Under the pieces are notes generated by a model. The model ran no database searches and was not told the origin of the DNA. It saw only the letters and a program-made list of their open reading frames with translations. A stretch of DNA of 64,000 nt from Desulfitobacterium metallireducens DSM 15288 (GTDB lineage Bacteria > Bacillota > Desulfitobacteriia > Desulfitobacteriales > Desulfitobacteriaceae). The stretch lies in NCBI RefSeq assembly GCF_000231405.2, contig NZ_CP007032.1, positions 2,232,001 to 2,296,000 of the forward strand, in the 5' to 3' direction. Positions 28,541-38,440 of the stretch are shown one piece after another. The number at the start of each line of letters is the position of its first letter. The stretch's first letter is position 1. Made by a program: the position numbers and the translations under genes.

Positions 28541-29098
28541 TCAGTGTCCTCGAAGTCGATCAAGAATAATCGAGGCAGCGGATCGAACAGAAAGGTGATT
28601 CCATTCTCCCGGGCCATATACCGGATCCAGAATCAGGTCACAACTCTCCAACACATCGTGAATCAAGCCCCAGCCCGTTCCAAAAAGAAGCAGGACCGGG
28701 TCATCCGTCTCTTCAATGCGTTGTCTAAGTGCAGGATAGCTAGTCGTATTAGGATTTTGATGGGCATCTGTAGCTACTTTTAATGCTTTTCGCCCCTGCT
28801 CCTGCGCGATGTCCGCTTCAACTTCAGATATATCGAACGCTAGACGTACCCGAGAAAAAGCTTCCTGGCGATTCTGATTATACTCCGACCCGAAGCCTTC
28901 TTGCCAATACCCCATAATTCGTCCAGCCAATGCCCTCTGTGCTTCAGCCGGGTGAACGATATAATAACGCTTCGCCCCAAATGTTGTCGCACTCCGAGCT
29001 ATGTCATGGATATCCAAATTCGTGATCGAAGTTGCGATCGTTTCCATGTTCTTATTATAAACTGGTGCATGAATCAAGGCGATATACAAGTCACCCAT
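28541..29098 (-). CDS. SPOUT-class RNA methyltransferase (PF09936-like), trmD-adjacent
   Basis: 185 residues resembling the small SPOUT family (COG4752, Thermotoga TM1570 type) commonly encoded next to or fused with trmD. Expected to use S-adenosylmethionine to modify an RNA, target unknown. Visible: ITNLDIHDIARSATTFGAKRYYIVHP near the N terminus and the knot region VLLLFGTGWGLIHDVLESCDLIL. Its start overlaps the trmD stop by 8 bases. Confidence 0.85.
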   Translation of the reverse strand: MGDLYIALIHAPVYNKNMETIATSITNLDIHDIARSATTFGAKRYYIVHPAEAQRALAGRIMGYWQEGFGSEYNQNRQEAFSRVRLAFDISEVEADIAQEQGRKALKVATDAHQNPNTTSYPALRQRIEETDDPVLLLFGTGWGLIHDVLESCDLILDPVYGPGEWNHLSVRSAASIILDRLRGH

Positions 29099-29897
29099 TC
29101 AACTTCCTCCTATTTCGTTTAGGCTTAGGCTTAAGATGCTCCCACCGAGCGTGTTCCTTCCTAATCTCCGGATATTCCTCAGCGAGTTCCTCGAGAAGAG
29201 AATAATCTCCAGGCAAAAACTTGATATTCGGAATCATATCTGGGCGTATTAAGAAAGTCCTCCGGAGAGATTCTTTACGTCGCCAAGCTTCAATTCGTGC
29301 ATGATGACCGGAGAGCAATACTTCAGGGACTTCCATTCCTTCAAAGACAGATGGGCGAGTATATTGCGGATACTCCAACAAACCTGCACTATGCGAGTCT
29401 TCTTCGAAGGAAGCACTCTCGCCAAGTACCCCTGGTAGGAGACGAGCTACCGCATCGATCATGACCATCGCCGCAAGTTCTCCTCCAGTTAAAACAAAAT
29501 CTCCTAACGAAACTTCCTCATCAGCCAGAGAACGAATCCGCTCATCAAAGCCCTCATAATGCCCACATATAAAAACAAGCTCATCCGCACTGCTCCAGTT
29601 TTGAGCTCGTTTCTGATTAAAAACTTGACCCTGCGGAGTCAGCATGATAATCCGACGCTGGCCTTGAGCCAGTGGAAGATCACGCACGGCAGCATAGAGC
29701 GGTTCTGGCTTTAAAACCATCCCTGCTCCACCTCCATACGGAACATCATCTACATTTTTATGTTTACTTAGGGCATAATCCCGGAAATTAATAAGCGCTA
29801 TGTTGATCAGCTCATTATCTTGCGCTCTCTTTAAAATGCTTTCCTGCAAAGGAGCAAACATTTCTGGGAATAACGTAAGAACCGTAAATTTCATCAT
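29091..29897 (-). CDS. trmD: tRNA (guanine37-N1)-methyltransferase
   Basis: Methylates G37 next to the anticodon, preventing frameshifts. 268 residues. The deep-knot motifs are visible: PYGGGAGMVLKPEP, ICGHYEGFDERI, SLGDFVLTGGELAAMVMIDA and RLLPGVLG. The C-terminal DNA-binding-like domain with HARIEAWRRKES is complete. The start overlaps the rimM stop as ATGA. Confidence 0.97.
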   Translation of the reverse strand: MMKFTVLTLFPEMFAPLQESILKRAQDNELINIALINFRDYALSKHKNVDDVPYGGGAGMVLKPEPLYAAVRDLPLAQGQRRIIMLTPQGQVFNQKRAQNWSSADELVFICGHYEGFDERIRSLADEEVSLGDFVLTGGELAAMVMIDAVARLLPGVLGESASFEEDSHSAGLLEYPQYTRPSVFEGMEVPEVLLSGHHARIEAWRRKESLRRTFLIRPDMIPNIKFLPGDYSLLEELAEEYPEIRKEHARWEHLKPKPKRNRRKLNG

Positions 29898-30403
29898 TGA
29901 GATTCATCCTCCAGGAGACCAGGAGGTAGCTCTACCTCCATTCTGCGTCCAGGAACATCAACCTTCTTAACAACACTTTTCAGTGCAGGAACACAGATTT
30001 CTCTTTGTTCCCCTTTAACGAGGTAAACATCATTTGCGCCTGTTTCAATAACCTGGGTTAAAACACCAAGGCAAATCTCACCTTCAAACACTTGCATTCC
30101 TTCTAGTTCGAAGTAGTACCAGCCTTCCTTCAGTGGAGGTACATCGGCTCGATCGATTTTCACTGCTGAACCCCGAAGTTTATCCGCCTCTTCCCGGGTC
30201 TCGATTCCCTCCAAGGTTAAATAGACCTCATCCTGATGGACTCGGGCTTTCAGAATTTTGAAGGATCGCGTCACTCCCTTTTGCTCGAGGGAAACCCTAT
30301 CCAGCTTTTTGAACCGCTGCGGATTGTCAGTAATGGGATATACTTTAAGCTCACCTTGAACACCATGCGATTTAATCACTTCACCGATTAGAACCTCATT
30401 CAT
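29894..30403 (-). CDS. rimM: Ribosome maturation factor RimM
   Basis: Assists processing of 16S rRNA and head assembly of the 30S subunit. 169 residues: N-terminal RimM barrel (GEVIKSHGVQGELKVYPITD) and C-terminal PRC-barrel (EGWYYFELEGMQVF). Translationally coupled to trmD, and 85 bp after khpA. Confidence 0.97.
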   Translation of the reverse strand: MNEVLIGEVIKSHGVQGELKVYPITDNPQRFKKLDRVSLEQKGVTRSFKILKARVHQDEVYLTLEGIETREEADKLRGSAVKIDRADVPPLKEGWYYFELEGMQVFEGEICLGVLTQVIETGANDVYLVKGEQREICVPALKSVVKKVDVPGRRMEVELPPGLLEDESQ

Positions 30404-30488
30404 TCAGAAAGACTCTCCTTCCCTAAAGAGAACGCTATGCTTTAATAAGTACTCTAACGTCAAAAAGGGCTTAAAGCCCTTCTTAACG

Positions 30489-30719
30489 TTACTGATCAAT
30501 GTCGACATGAACTCTACGTCCATCTTTTACTGCAGCTGCTTTCACGATTGTACGAATGGCATTAGCGATTTTACCCTGTTTTCCAATAACCTTGCCCATA
30601 TCTTCCGGAGCGACCGTCAATTGCAAATGAACAGCTCTCTCCGAATCGGTTTGAGCGACCTGGACTTGGTCTGGGTGATCAACTAAAGCCATTGCGAGGA
30701 CTTCTACGAGTTCCTTCAC
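30489..30719 (-). CDS. khpA: KH-domain RNA-binding protein KhpA (YlqC)
   Basis: Small RNA-binding protein, about 76 residues, one KH domain with the GKQGK loop (GxxG) in MGKVIGKQGKIANAIRTIVKA. Family members partner with KhpB/Jag in cell elongation and RNA regulation. I start at GTG 30719 because GGGGGTGG stands five bases upstream; TTG 30734 lies inside that binding site. Between rpsP and rimM as in most Firmicutes. Confidence 0.94.
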   Translation of the reverse strand: MKELVEVLAMALVDHPDQVQVAQTDSERAVHLQLTVAPEDMGKVIGKQGKIANAIRTIVKAAAVKDGRRVHVDIDQ

Positions 30720-30742
30720 AGGAACCACCCCCAACCATCCAC

Positions 30743-31009
30743 TTACTTTTTAGATTCGTGGAATTTAGCCATAATACCGGCTTTACGAAGCAAAGATTTA
30801 GCAGTATCCGAAGGTTGAGCACCGGTAGCCAGCCATTGGAGGACTTTTTCCTCATCAATTTTCATGATTGCCGGATTCTTCGTCGGATCATAATAGCCAA
30901 TTTCTTCAATAAAACGTCCGTCACGGGGAGCGTTAGAATCAGCTACGACTAAACGGTAAAACGGATTCTTTTTAGCACCCAAACGGCGTAAACGAATTTT
31001 AGTTGCCAT
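30743..31009 (-). CDS. rpsP: Small ribosomal subunit protein bS16
   Basis: 88-residue protein of the 30S body. Signature [21 protein letters not shown] and [13 protein letters not shown]. Good GGAGGTG site before the ATG. Follows ffh by about 90 bp in the conserved ylxM-ffh-rpsP order. Confidence 0.98.
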   Translation of the reverse strand: MATKIRLRRLGAKKNPFYRLVVADSNAPRDGRFIEEIGYYDPTKNPAIMKIDEEKVLQWLATGAQPSDTAKSLLRKAGIMAKFHESKK

Positions 31010-31096
31010 ACTCTATTCACCTCCTCAAAAGAGTACTTGATCATTTCATAATATTAATTCTCCAAGGGAGAAAAATAACGTTCTTAACGGGTAATC

Positions 31097-32494
31097 TTAT
31101 TGTCCAAAAGGAAACTTAAAACCGGGTTTTTTACCCTTCTTTCCTTTTTTCCCTTTAGCCCCAAGCATCCCCATTCCAGGCATTCCGGGCATTCCGGGCA
31201 TTCCAGGCATACCGCCTGCAAATTGCTTCATCATTTTTTGCATTTGTTCAAACTGTTTAATCAAGCGTCCCACTTCTTGAATGCTCGTCCCGCTCCCCTT
31301 AGCAATCCGTCGTTTACGGGAATCTTTAATAATTGCCGGTTTGCGGCGCTCCTCCGTTGTCATGGAACGAATAATCGCTTCGACGTGAGCTGTATCTTTC
31401 TCATCGATCTGCACATCTTTGAGCTGTTTTCCTACTCCAGGAATCATTTCAAGAATCGAGGACAGAGGGCCCATTTTCTTAATCTGCTGCATTTGATCCA
31501 AAAAATCATCGAGCGTAAATTCCTGCTTGCGCAGTTTTTGCTCCATTTCTCGGGCTTGTTTCTCATCAAAAGCGGATTGGGCTTTTTCAATCAGGGTAAG
31601 AACATCACCCATCCCTAAAATTCGAGAAGCCATACGCTCCGGATAGAAGGGCTCGAGCGCCTCCATTTTTTCCCCAATACCTGCGAATTTTATGGGACAA
31701 CCGGTTACAGCCTTAATGGAAAGAGCAGCTCCACCCCGTGTATCTCCATCAAGTTTAGTGAGGATAATGCCATCAACCCCGAGTTCACTATGAAAACTCT
31801 CCGCGACATTCACTGCATCCTGCCCCGTCATTGCATCAACAACAAGTAGAATTTCATGAGGTCTAACGGTAGCTTTAATATCGCGCAACTCACCCATCAG
31901 TTCTTCATTGATATGCAACCGCCCGGCTGTATCAATAATCACGACATCTTGGCCCTGACTATTGGCGTGGCGAATACTCTCTTGAGCAATTTTCACTGGG
32001 TTCTCCCCATCTATGGAAAAGACCGGAACCTTGATCTGCTCTCCCAAAACTTGGAGTTGTTTTACGGCAGCCGGTCGATATATATCGCAAGCAACCATCA
32101 GGGGGTGTTTTCCCTGTTTCTTAAGCAAGGTCGCTAACTTAGCCGCGTGCGTTGTTTTACCTGCTCCTTGCAAACCAACCAAAAGAATCACCGTTGGCGG
32201 TTTGGAGGAAATATTAATTTTGCTTGAAACGCTGCCCATTAAGGCAACCATTTCTTCATTAACAATCTTAATAACGTGTTGAGCTGGAGACAAGGATTCC
32301 AGAACTTCCTGTCCAATGGACCGTTCCTTAACCTTGGCCACGAACTCTTTAACCACTTTATAGTTCACGTCGGCTTCAAGTAAAGCCATCCGCACTTCGC
32401 GCATTGCTTCACTGACGTCTTCTTCCGTGAGCTTTCCTTTTCCTTTTAAGCGTTTAAAGGTTTCTTGAAGTTTATCACTTAATCCTTGAAACAT
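31097..32494 (-). CDS. ffh: Signal recognition particle protein Ffh
   Basis: SRP54 GTPase that escorts nascent membrane proteins to FtsY. 465 residues: N domain, G domain with GLQGAGKTTHAAKLA, DTAGRLH and TKLDGDTRGGAALS, then the Met-rich M domain binding signal peptides and SRP RNA (GSGTSIQEVGRLIKQFEQM). The C-terminal end contains four tandem MPG units and a Lys-rich tail, a known low-complexity ending in this family. Follows ylxM by 15 bp. Confidence 0.97.
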   Translation of the reverse strand: MFQGLSDKLQETFKRLKGKGKLTEEDVSEAMREVRMALLEADVNYKVVKEFVAKVKERSIGQEVLESLSPAQHVIKIVNEEMVALMGSVSSKINISSKPPTVILLVGLQGAGKTTHAAKLATLLKKQGKHPLMVACDIYRPAAVKQLQVLGEQIKVPVFSIDGENPVKIAQESIRHANSQGQDVVIIDTAGRLHINEELMGELRDIKATVRPHEILLVVDAMTGQDAVNVAESFHSELGVDGIILTKLDGDTRGGAALSIKAVTGCPIKFAGIGEKMEALEPFYPERMASRILGMGDVLTLIEKAQSAFDEKQAREMEQKLRKQEFTLDDFLDQMQQIKKMGPLSSILEMIPGVGKQLKDVQIDEKDTAHVEAIIRSMTTEERRKPAIIKDSRKRRIAKGSGTSIQEVGRLIKQFEQMQKMMKQFAGGMPGMPGMPGMPGMGMLGAKGKKGKKGKKPGFKFPFGQ

Positions 32495-32509
32495 ACCTGT
32501 CCCCGCTTT

Positions 32510-32878
32510 CTAGGAGGATTCCATTACATTAAACACATCATTGAGCTGCTTGCGAATCTGTTGATAGTTTTCCCAAGCTTTGGGATTTGCAAAATCCACC
32601 TTAGCAAACACCTGCAACTGTTCCCTAACTTCGCTTAGTTTTCCTTGCTCTAACAAAAAGCGCTGAACTAAGCCAAGCTTCGCTTCATAATCGCGTAAGA
32701 TTTTTTCGGTTCGCTTGAGTAAATCATAAACGGCTTGGCGGCTAATGTCCTCTGTAGAGGCGATTTCCACTAGAGATAGGTCCTGGTCATAATGAAGATC
32801 CCATATATACCGCTGCTTTTCTGTAAGAAGCGGACCGTAGAAATCAGCGAGTAATGCCATTTCTGCAAAACGTTCCAT
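32510..32878 (-). CDS. ylxM: YlxM/p13-like helix-turn-helix protein (UPF0122)
   Basis: 122 residues of the UPF0122 family, an SRP-associated sigma-70 region-4-like HTH protein. Visible: LTEKQRYIWDLHYDQDLSLVEIA and DISRQAVYDLLKRTEKIL, the HTH core. It may modulate SRP assembly or ffh expression, as proposed for relatives. First gene of the block; promoter not identified in the 85 bp upstream. Confidence 0.95.
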   Translation of the reverse strand: MERFAEMALLADFYGPLLTEKQRYIWDLHYDQDLSLVEIASTEDISRQAVYDLLKRTEKILRDYEAKLGLVQRFLLEQGKLSEVREQLQVFAKVDFANPKAWENYQQIRKQLNDVFNVMESS

Positions 32879-32962
32879 TTTTCAAACCACCTGTAAAGGA
32901 GTTTTGCTTTACTAAAACATTCTAGTTGATTCGAGAATATTTGTCAACCTAACCCACCCATT

Positions 32963-33394
32963 TTACTCTGTGAATCCTTTCTGTTGCATGAGCTTTTGAT
33001 TTAAGAACATTCCCATTCCCGTTTTTAAGCGTTTAAAACCAAGCTTTTGATAAAATTCCTCTTTACCCACCGCAGCATAAAGAATGACATTGCACTTCGG
33101 TAAACGAGCAAGAAGATTTTCGACGAGTAAGCGCCCTATCCCTTGTCCTTGAAACTCTGGCAGCACAGCTATATCGTAAAGAGTCGCTTGATAAGCCCCA
33201 TCAGACAAGGCTCGACCCAAACCGATCAGCTTGTCTTCATCAAAGATAAAAACGACGGCATAACTGTTCTCAAAAGCCTTCTTGTGAATTTCCGCATTGA
33301 AGTAAGCCATATTCACCCGTTTTAACGTGGCTCTAACCCACTCCCAATCGATATTAGAGCAGTCTTGTTGAATTCTTAGGTTCAAGTTATTCAC
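32963..33394 (-). CDS. GNAT-family N-acetyltransferase
   Basis: 143 residues with the acetyl-CoA-binding motif A: DIAVLPEFQGQGIGRLLVENLL (Q-x-x-G-x-G/A). Then VILYAAVGKEEFYQKLGF, the usual C-terminal GNAT strand. Substrate unknown. Monocistronic-looking, 20 bp downstream of the ABC exporter permease, so it could be co-transcribed with it. Confidence 0.88.
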   Translation of the reverse strand: MNNLNLRIQQDCSNIDWEWVRATLKRVNMAYFNAEIHKKAFENSYAVVFIFDEDKLIGLGRALSDGAYQATLYDIAVLPEFQGQGIGRLLVENLLARLPKCNVILYAAVGKEEFYQKLGFKRLKTGMGMFLNQKLMQQKGFTE

Positions 33395-33413
33395 TCCTTA
33401 GGCATTCAGATTA

Positions 33414-36400
33414 TCATTCAACTGCCTTCAAAGCTTCCACCATGTCAATCCGTTTGAGCCTTCGATGCGTAATCAGCATGACAACAAAGGAAAAGGCAAA
33501 TGTGAAGACTGTTGACCAAATATAGCTGTCCACTTTAACCGCAGGGTCCAACAGCACGTTTGGAGGCGCCATCGTTGTGACGATGAAGCCGTGCAGGAGT
33601 AACCCCAAAATGTAGCCGATAAAAATCCCGATTGTTGTAAGAAGCATCGTTTCTCGGTAAACATAGGCTGTTACCTCACTTGGATAAAAACCCAGCACCG
33701 AAATTGTAGATAATTCTCGTATCCTCTCCGAAACATTGATATTAGTTAAGTTGTACAAAACCACAATGGCCAACAACGAAGAAGCCAGAACAATGACCAC
33801 CACCACAATGTTTAAGGATTTCGTCATATCCCCGATTGCGTCACTGGCGGTATTGGTATTCACCATCCGCAAAACAACATCTTTCTCCAGCATGCTTCTG
33901 GAAAAATGGCTGATACTTTCAGCGCTGTGGTCCTGTAGCGAAATATAATTGCTATTCGGGTGATAGGCTTTTCCGAAGATTTTTTCATAATAGCTTGGTG
34001 ACATGTAGAAATAGTGACCAGCGTAGTTCTCTGTGATCCCTGCTATTTCAATGGTTTTAAACGTGCCGTCATTATCCTTGAATTCAAGCGTATCGCCCAC
34101 ACCCAGCCCGAGGAGCGTGGCAATCTTCTCCGAGATAACCGCACCATCCCCTAGCGTAATCGGCTTTTTGTTTTTACGCTCCCGCAACTGGTTGATCGTC
34201 TGGAAGGCCGACACATCCTCGGGTACAACAACAGCGACAGTTTGGTCAAGCTTCCCTGGGATCTGAACAATGCCTTGTTCAAATCGTGCTGGATAAATTT
34301 TAGAAATACGGCTGTCGCTCCCCAACCCGTCGCTCAAAGCCTGAAGATCTTCACTTGCAGCATTCTCGTCAAAGATCATAATGGTGTCATAGCGTAAAAT
34401 CTCACCGTACTGCTTGACAAAAATGGAGCCGACCGAATCGCGAATTCCGAAGCCCATAAAGATCAGCGCAGTACACCCAGCCACCCCAAGAATCGTCATC
34501 AGCATCCGCTTTTTGTAGCGGAAAATATTTCGGGCTGTAACCTTAGAATTGAAGGATAGGCGATGCCACAATGGCGTGAAACGTTCTAGCAAAATGCGGT
34601 TTCCGCTCTTCGGCGCCTTGGGTCTAAGCAGTTCGGCGACATTCTCCTTCAACGATTCCCGGGTTGTCAGAAAGGCGACAAACCCTGTGCATAACAAGCT
34701 AATCAGAACGGCGAGCACACTGAAGACAGGCGAGAGCTGAGGCAGCTCCTGTTTAAAAAGGAAATTTGCGGAATAGGCGTCAAAAATGACCGGCATTATG
34801 ATTTTCTGCCCTGCAACGATACCAATCAAACTTCCGATCAGACTGGCAAGGCTCCCGTAGGCCAGATATTTCTTGTTGACGTCCCGGTTCGAATAACCGA
34901 GCGCTTTCAGTGCGCCAATCTGCAGTCGTTGCTCGTCCACCATACGCATCATTGTCGTCAGTGAAACTAACAGGGCAATCACGAAAAAGAACACGGGGAA
35001 GAAAAGGGACAACAAATCCATGCTCTCGGAATTCTGGATATACTGGAAAAAGCCCTTATCCTTATAGCGATCATTAATGGTATAGTCAGGTACCTTCAAT
35101 CGAGCGAGGTCATTTTTGGCTTTGTTAAGATCGATCTTACCTTGATTAATCTCCTTCTGGGCAGCGGGCAGCTTATCCATATATGTACTCCGCCCTTGCT
35201 CATAATCCCCTTCGCCATCGAGGAGCTTCTGATGCATTAACTTCAGGGCGGACTCATATTCTGCTTTTTTAACGTTAAAATCAGTTTTCTGCTTATCTAG
35301 CGTCTGCTGACTGTTGTTCAGCTTGTCTCTCGCGTCGGTCAGCAAGGAAGAGGAGTCAAGAGTTGTCTGCCTTTGGGCGACTAGGGTGGTGTACTGTGCC
35401 TGAAGCTCTTTCTTCTTGTTCATAGCATCAGTCTGTTTGTTCAACAGATCGGTCCGTTGGGCCAGTAACGATGCTTTTTTAGCTTCCAAAGCCGTTTTTT
35501 GAGCTACAAGATCGGCTCTTTTCTGTTCAAGCTCCGCTTTAGTTTGCAACAGCTGCGTATTTTGGGCGTTAGCATCTAGGCTCTTGTTGACATCTGCCAA
35601 TTGGCTATCAATTAATGCGATGCCATCAGCAAGGGGCGCAAGGCCAGCCTCAGTTTGCTGCAAACCGGTTTCGACCTGAGACAGACCTGCAGCAAGCTGG
35701 GGAAGGCTTGCATCGATCTGTGCCAAGCCAGCGTTAATCTGGCTCATCCCTGTCTCAATCTTGCCCAGCCCATTTTGAAGCTCAGTCGTCTTCACATCAA
35801 GCTCCGCTCTGCTGTCATCGATCTTTTTCTGAGCCTCATCAAGCTGTTTCTGACCGTCTGTAAGCTGTACCTTTGCCTCGGCAAGCTGAGCATAGTCACC
35901 TTGAGTCGTCTTCGAAACCCGCAACGCTTTCTGTCCGGAGGTATTTTGCGCCTGCAAGTCCCAGTAAACAGCCCAGCCTTTGTCCATTTCAACTCTTGCA
36001 TCATCCAGCTTTTTTTTCGCATCGCTCAGTTGTTGTTCCGCATCGTTGAGCTTCCCCTGAGCTGTGGAAATGTCAGCAGTTCCTTCCTTGCGATACTGCT
36101 CAAGCCGGATTCCTGGCCTGGAAGCAAAAGCCTGTTCCACTTCGTTACTATGCGCTTTCATCTTGTCTTTGTACTCCGTCGAATAGCTGTCAAGGCCTTG
36201 GATATCACTGAATGTCAGTCGCGCCAGACTGACATTTTTCATAATGAAATTCTCTTTCGCGATCACAGCGAAGCAGTCCACAACGCCATCGCCGATGGAG
36301 GACGTACCCTTATCCGACGGCATTAGGTATTCGGGAGAGTTCACAAAGCCGACAATGACAAAATCGTAATTTTTCAGGGCATAGCTGCCCCGCACTTTGT

Positions 36401-36848
36401 CAGGGATAAACGAGAGGTGGTCACCCAATTTATATCCCTTTGCTTGCATTTTTCCATCCAAAGCCAGCTCATCCGCCCCCGAAGGCAGTCTTCCCTCGAG
36501 GATCTCATAGCTTGGCAGTCTCCCTAAAGACTCGGCTCGGACAATAATGTCTGCATCTCGCTGCATTAAATCGGTACGATAGCTGTAATCTAGGATCTCA
36601 ACTCCCGGAATAGAACTGAGAATCTGCTCGTCTTCCATGGCTAGCCCCAGTGGAGATGTCACCATCAGATCTTCGAGTTGGTACTTATCCGCATAAGTAA
36701 GTAACGTATTGCGCATCGTCGGACCGGTCACAAATAGCCCAACAAAGATAAGTGAACCCAAAGCGATCATTACCATGATCGACAGAAAGCGAGTGATTGA
36801 TTTTGTAAATTCCTTAAGAATATCCTTATTTAAAGCTTTTTTATGCAT
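33414..36848 (-). CDS. Large FtsX/MacB-type ABC transporter permease with coiled-coil insert
   Basis: 1144 residues. N-terminal helix (about 18-40), a MacB-like periplasmic/extracytoplasmic part, then about 350 residues (roughly 255-605) of Leu/Lys/Gln-rich heptads predicted as coiled coil. FtsX helix bundles follow (LFFPVFFFVIALLVSLTTMMR, LMTILGVAGCTALIFMGFGI and the last at VVVVIVLASSLLAIVVLYNLTN), ending with RLKRIDMVEALKAVE. Such proteins act mechanically on lipids, peptides or envelope components. The ATPase is encoded 12 bp upstream and the divergent two-component system likely controls the pair. Substrate unknown. Confidence 0.88.
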   Translation of the reverse strand: MHKKALNKDILKEFTKSITRFLSIMVMIALGSLIFVGLFVTGPTMRNTLLTYADKYQLEDLMVTSPLGLAMEDEQILSSIPGVEILDYSYRTDLMQRDADIIVRAESLGRLPSYEILEGRLPSGADELALDGKMQAKGYKLGDHLSFIPDKVRGSYALKNYDFVIVGFVNSPEYLMPSDKGTSSIGDGVVDCFAVIAKENFIMKNVSLARLTFSDIQGLDSYSTEYKDKMKAHSNEVEQAFASRPGIRLEQYRKEGTADISTAQGKLNDAEQQLSDAKKKLDDARVEMDKGWAVYWDLQAQNTSGQKALRVSKTTQGDYAQLAEAKVQLTDGQKQLDEAQKKIDDSRAELDVKTTELQNGLGKIETGMSQINAGLAQIDASLPQLAAGLSQVETGLQQTEAGLAPLADGIALIDSQLADVNKSLDANAQNTQLLQTKAELEQKRADLVAQKTALEAKKASLLAQRTDLLNKQTDAMNKKKELQAQYTTLVAQRQTTLDSSSLLTDARDKLNNSQQTLDKQKTDFNVKKAEYESALKLMHQKLLDGEGDYEQGRSTYMDKLPAAQKEINQGKIDLNKAKNDLARLKVPDYTINDRYKDKGFFQYIQNSESMDLLSLFFPVFFFVIALLVSLTTMMRMVDEQRLQIGALKALGYSNRDVNKKYLAYGSLASLIGSLIGIVAGQKIIMPVIFDAYSANFLFKQELPQLSPVFSVLAVLISLLCTGFVAFLTTRESLKENVAELLRPKAPKSGNRILLERFTPLWHRLSFNSKVTARNIFRYKKRMLMTILGVAGCTALIFMGFGIRDSVGSIFVKQYGEILRYDTIMIFDENAASEDLQALSDGLGSDSRISKIYPARFEQGIVQIPGKLDQTVAVVVPEDVSAFQTINQLRERKNKKPITLGDGAVISEKIATLLGLGVGDTLEFKDNDGTFKTIEIAGITENYAGHYFYMSPSYYEKIFGKAYHPNSNYISLQDHSAESISHFSRSMLEKDVVLRMVNTNTASDAIGDMTKSLNIVVVVIVLASSLLAIVVLYNLTNINVSERIRELSTISVLGFYPSEVTAYVYRETMLLTTIGIFIGYILGLLLHGFIVTTMAPPNVLLDPAVKVDSYIWSTVFTFAFSFVVMLITHRRLKRIDMVEALKAVE

Positions 36849-36860
36849 GATCTTTACCGC

Positions 36861-37562
36861 CTACCATTCAATAACGTCGATGGAAACAGGATGTTCATTG
36901 ACCTGCATTTTTCTAACCCTGGCGTCATTGATCTCAATTACCCGGTCAGCGATTGGCGTAATTGCTTGGTTATGGGTGATCACAATAACGGTCGTTCCGG
37001 TCTCTTTACATGTATTTTGTAAAAGCTTCAGAATCTCTTTTCCGGTCTTGTAATCTAGCGCACCCGTCGGCTCATCAGCCAGCAGCATTTTCGGATTTTT
37101 CGCCAGTGCACGTGCAATAGCTACCCGCTGCTGCTCACCCCCGGAAAGCTGGGCTGGAAAATTATCCAGGCGGTCACCGAGACCGACGCTTTCCAAAACC
37201 GACTTGGCATTCTTGGCGTTAGGTACAATTTGCGCCGACAGCTCAACATTTTCCAAAGCGGTCAGATTGGGCATCAAGTTATAAAACTGGAATACAAAAC
37301 CAATGTCCAACCGCCTGTAGGTTATCAACTCTCTATCCGTGAATTGGGCGATATCCTTGCCATCGATCAGTACCTGGCCCTCGTCGCAGGTGTCCATCCC
37401 CCCCAGAATGTTAAGCACGGTCGACTTGCCGGCGCCTGAAGGGCCAACAATCACCACAAATTCGCCCTTTTCAATTTCAAAATTAATTCCATTATTAGCT
37501 ACAATAATCGTGTTGCCCATTTTATATCTCTTATAGCATTCAACCATCTGAATAAATGGCAT
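36861..37562 (-). CDS. ABC transporter ATP-binding protein (MacB/LolD type)
   Basis: 233-residue ATPase powering the permease encoded 12 bp downstream. Walker [18 protein letters not shown]-loop [20 protein letters not shown], signature [19 protein letters not shown], Walker [12 protein letters not shown] and H-loop VIVITHNQ are all present. The first codons, [16 protein letters not shown], are typical of this subfamily. Divergent from the DUF4342-RR-HK operon across a 303-bp gap. Confidence 0.95.
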   Translation of the reverse strand: MPFIQMVECYKRYKMGNTIIVANNGINFEIEKGEFVVIVGPSGAGKSTVLNILGGMDTCDEGQVLIDGKDIAQFTDRELITYRRLDIGFVFQFYNLMPNLTALENVELSAQIVPNAKNAKSVLESVGLGDRLDNFPAQLSGGEQQRVAIARALAKNPKMLLADEPTGALDYKTGKEILKLLQNTCKETGTTVIVITHNQAITPIADRVIEINDARVRKMQVNEHPVSIDVIEW

Positions 37563-37865
37563 AGAATCAACTCCAAACTACATTAACTTCATCTTTATAT
37601 GTATAGCTATTGTATCACATTCTATTTCAGGAGGCAGAAGTCTGAACTTATACGTTTGATGGATCAATCTATCTCATTTTTTATTTAACGATATTGCTTC
37701 TTTAGCTTATTGAGAATTTCCTGTTTCCCCTGTATTATTTAAAATGGAATTATCTCCTTTTTAATCCAATTTTAATGTTAGGCAAATTTCACTTAAATTT
37801 TTTTGGGTTAGAATTTACTCATCATCAATTCAGGAATTCTAACAAAAAAACAAGGGGGAATTTTC
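37563..37865. promoter_or_regulatory. Divergent regulatory region with an inverted repeat
   Basis: Gap between the ABC exporter (minus) and the UBA-like gene (plus). A 9-bp inverted repeat GTTAGAATT (37807-37815) and AATTCTAAC (37835-37843) lies 23 bp before the plus-strand ATG, with GGGGGAA as binding site just after. It could be an operator or leader hairpin. No clear -35/-10 pair was fixed. Confidence 0.45.
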
Positions 37866-38414
37866 ATGACAACGCTAGACCAAGTGGAAAAATTATGCGC
37901 AATGGGAAATATAAGCTACGAAGAGGCCAAGGCTGCCTTAGATGCGACAAACGGTGACTTACTTGAAGCCATTATCTATCTTGAAAAACAGGGAAAGATA
38001 CATGCACCGACCGGAGGCGGTTATTACAGTAGCAAAAAAATTATCGACGCCAGCGTCGAGCCAACCAAAGATGATTACTGGAAAAAGCATGATCAAAAAT
38101 CCGATAAGGAAAACGCCTTTATTTCTTTCCTGAAAAAAGCCGGGGAATTTTGCTTGAAACTATTCCGCAAGGGCAATACAAATTCCTTCGAAGTCCTCAA
38201 GGGCGAAGAAATCAAAGCATCTTTTCCGATCTCTATCCTTGCTCTTCTGCTGATCTTCGCATTTTGGGTTACCCTCCCGCTGATCATTATCGGGCTGTTC
38301 TTTGGTTTACGCTATCGTTTTGTTGGACCTGAGTTTAAAAGCAACACAGTTAATGACGCGATGAATAGCGCTGCAGACGCTGCTGAAGAAATCAAAAAAT
38401 CTGTAAAGATTTAA
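37866..38414 (+). CDS. DUF4342-type protein with UBA-like N-terminal domain and membrane segment
   Basis: 182 residues. The N terminus (about 1-45: LCAMGNISYEEAKAALDATNGDLLEAIIYLEKQG) is a three-helix UBA/EF-Ts-like fold; two close hydrophobic stretches lie at about 118-145 (ISILALLLIFAFWVTLPLIIIG), and a charged tail ends the protein. No enzymatic motif. It is the first gene of an operon with a response regulator and kinase, 26 bp upstream of the regulator, so it may adjust signalling or the divergent exporter. Domain call from pattern only. Confidence 0.75.
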   Translation: MTTLDQVEKLCAMGNISYEEAKAALDATNGDLLEAIIYLEKQGKIHAPTGGGYYSSKKIIDASVEPTKDDYWKKHDQKSDKENAFISFLKKAGEFCLKLFRKGNTNSFEVLKGEEIKASFPISILALLLIFAFWVTLPLIIIGLFFGLRYRFVGPEFKSNTVNDAMNSAADAAEEIKKSVKI

Positions 38415-38440
38415 AACTATATTGAAATGGTGGGACTTCG

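Noticed and set aside
31140-31215. Tandem short repeat in ffh considered as a CRISPR-like or satellite array
   Set aside because: It encodes the MPG units of the Ffh C-terminal tail, a normal low-complexity ending. No CRISPR array was found anywhere in the window.
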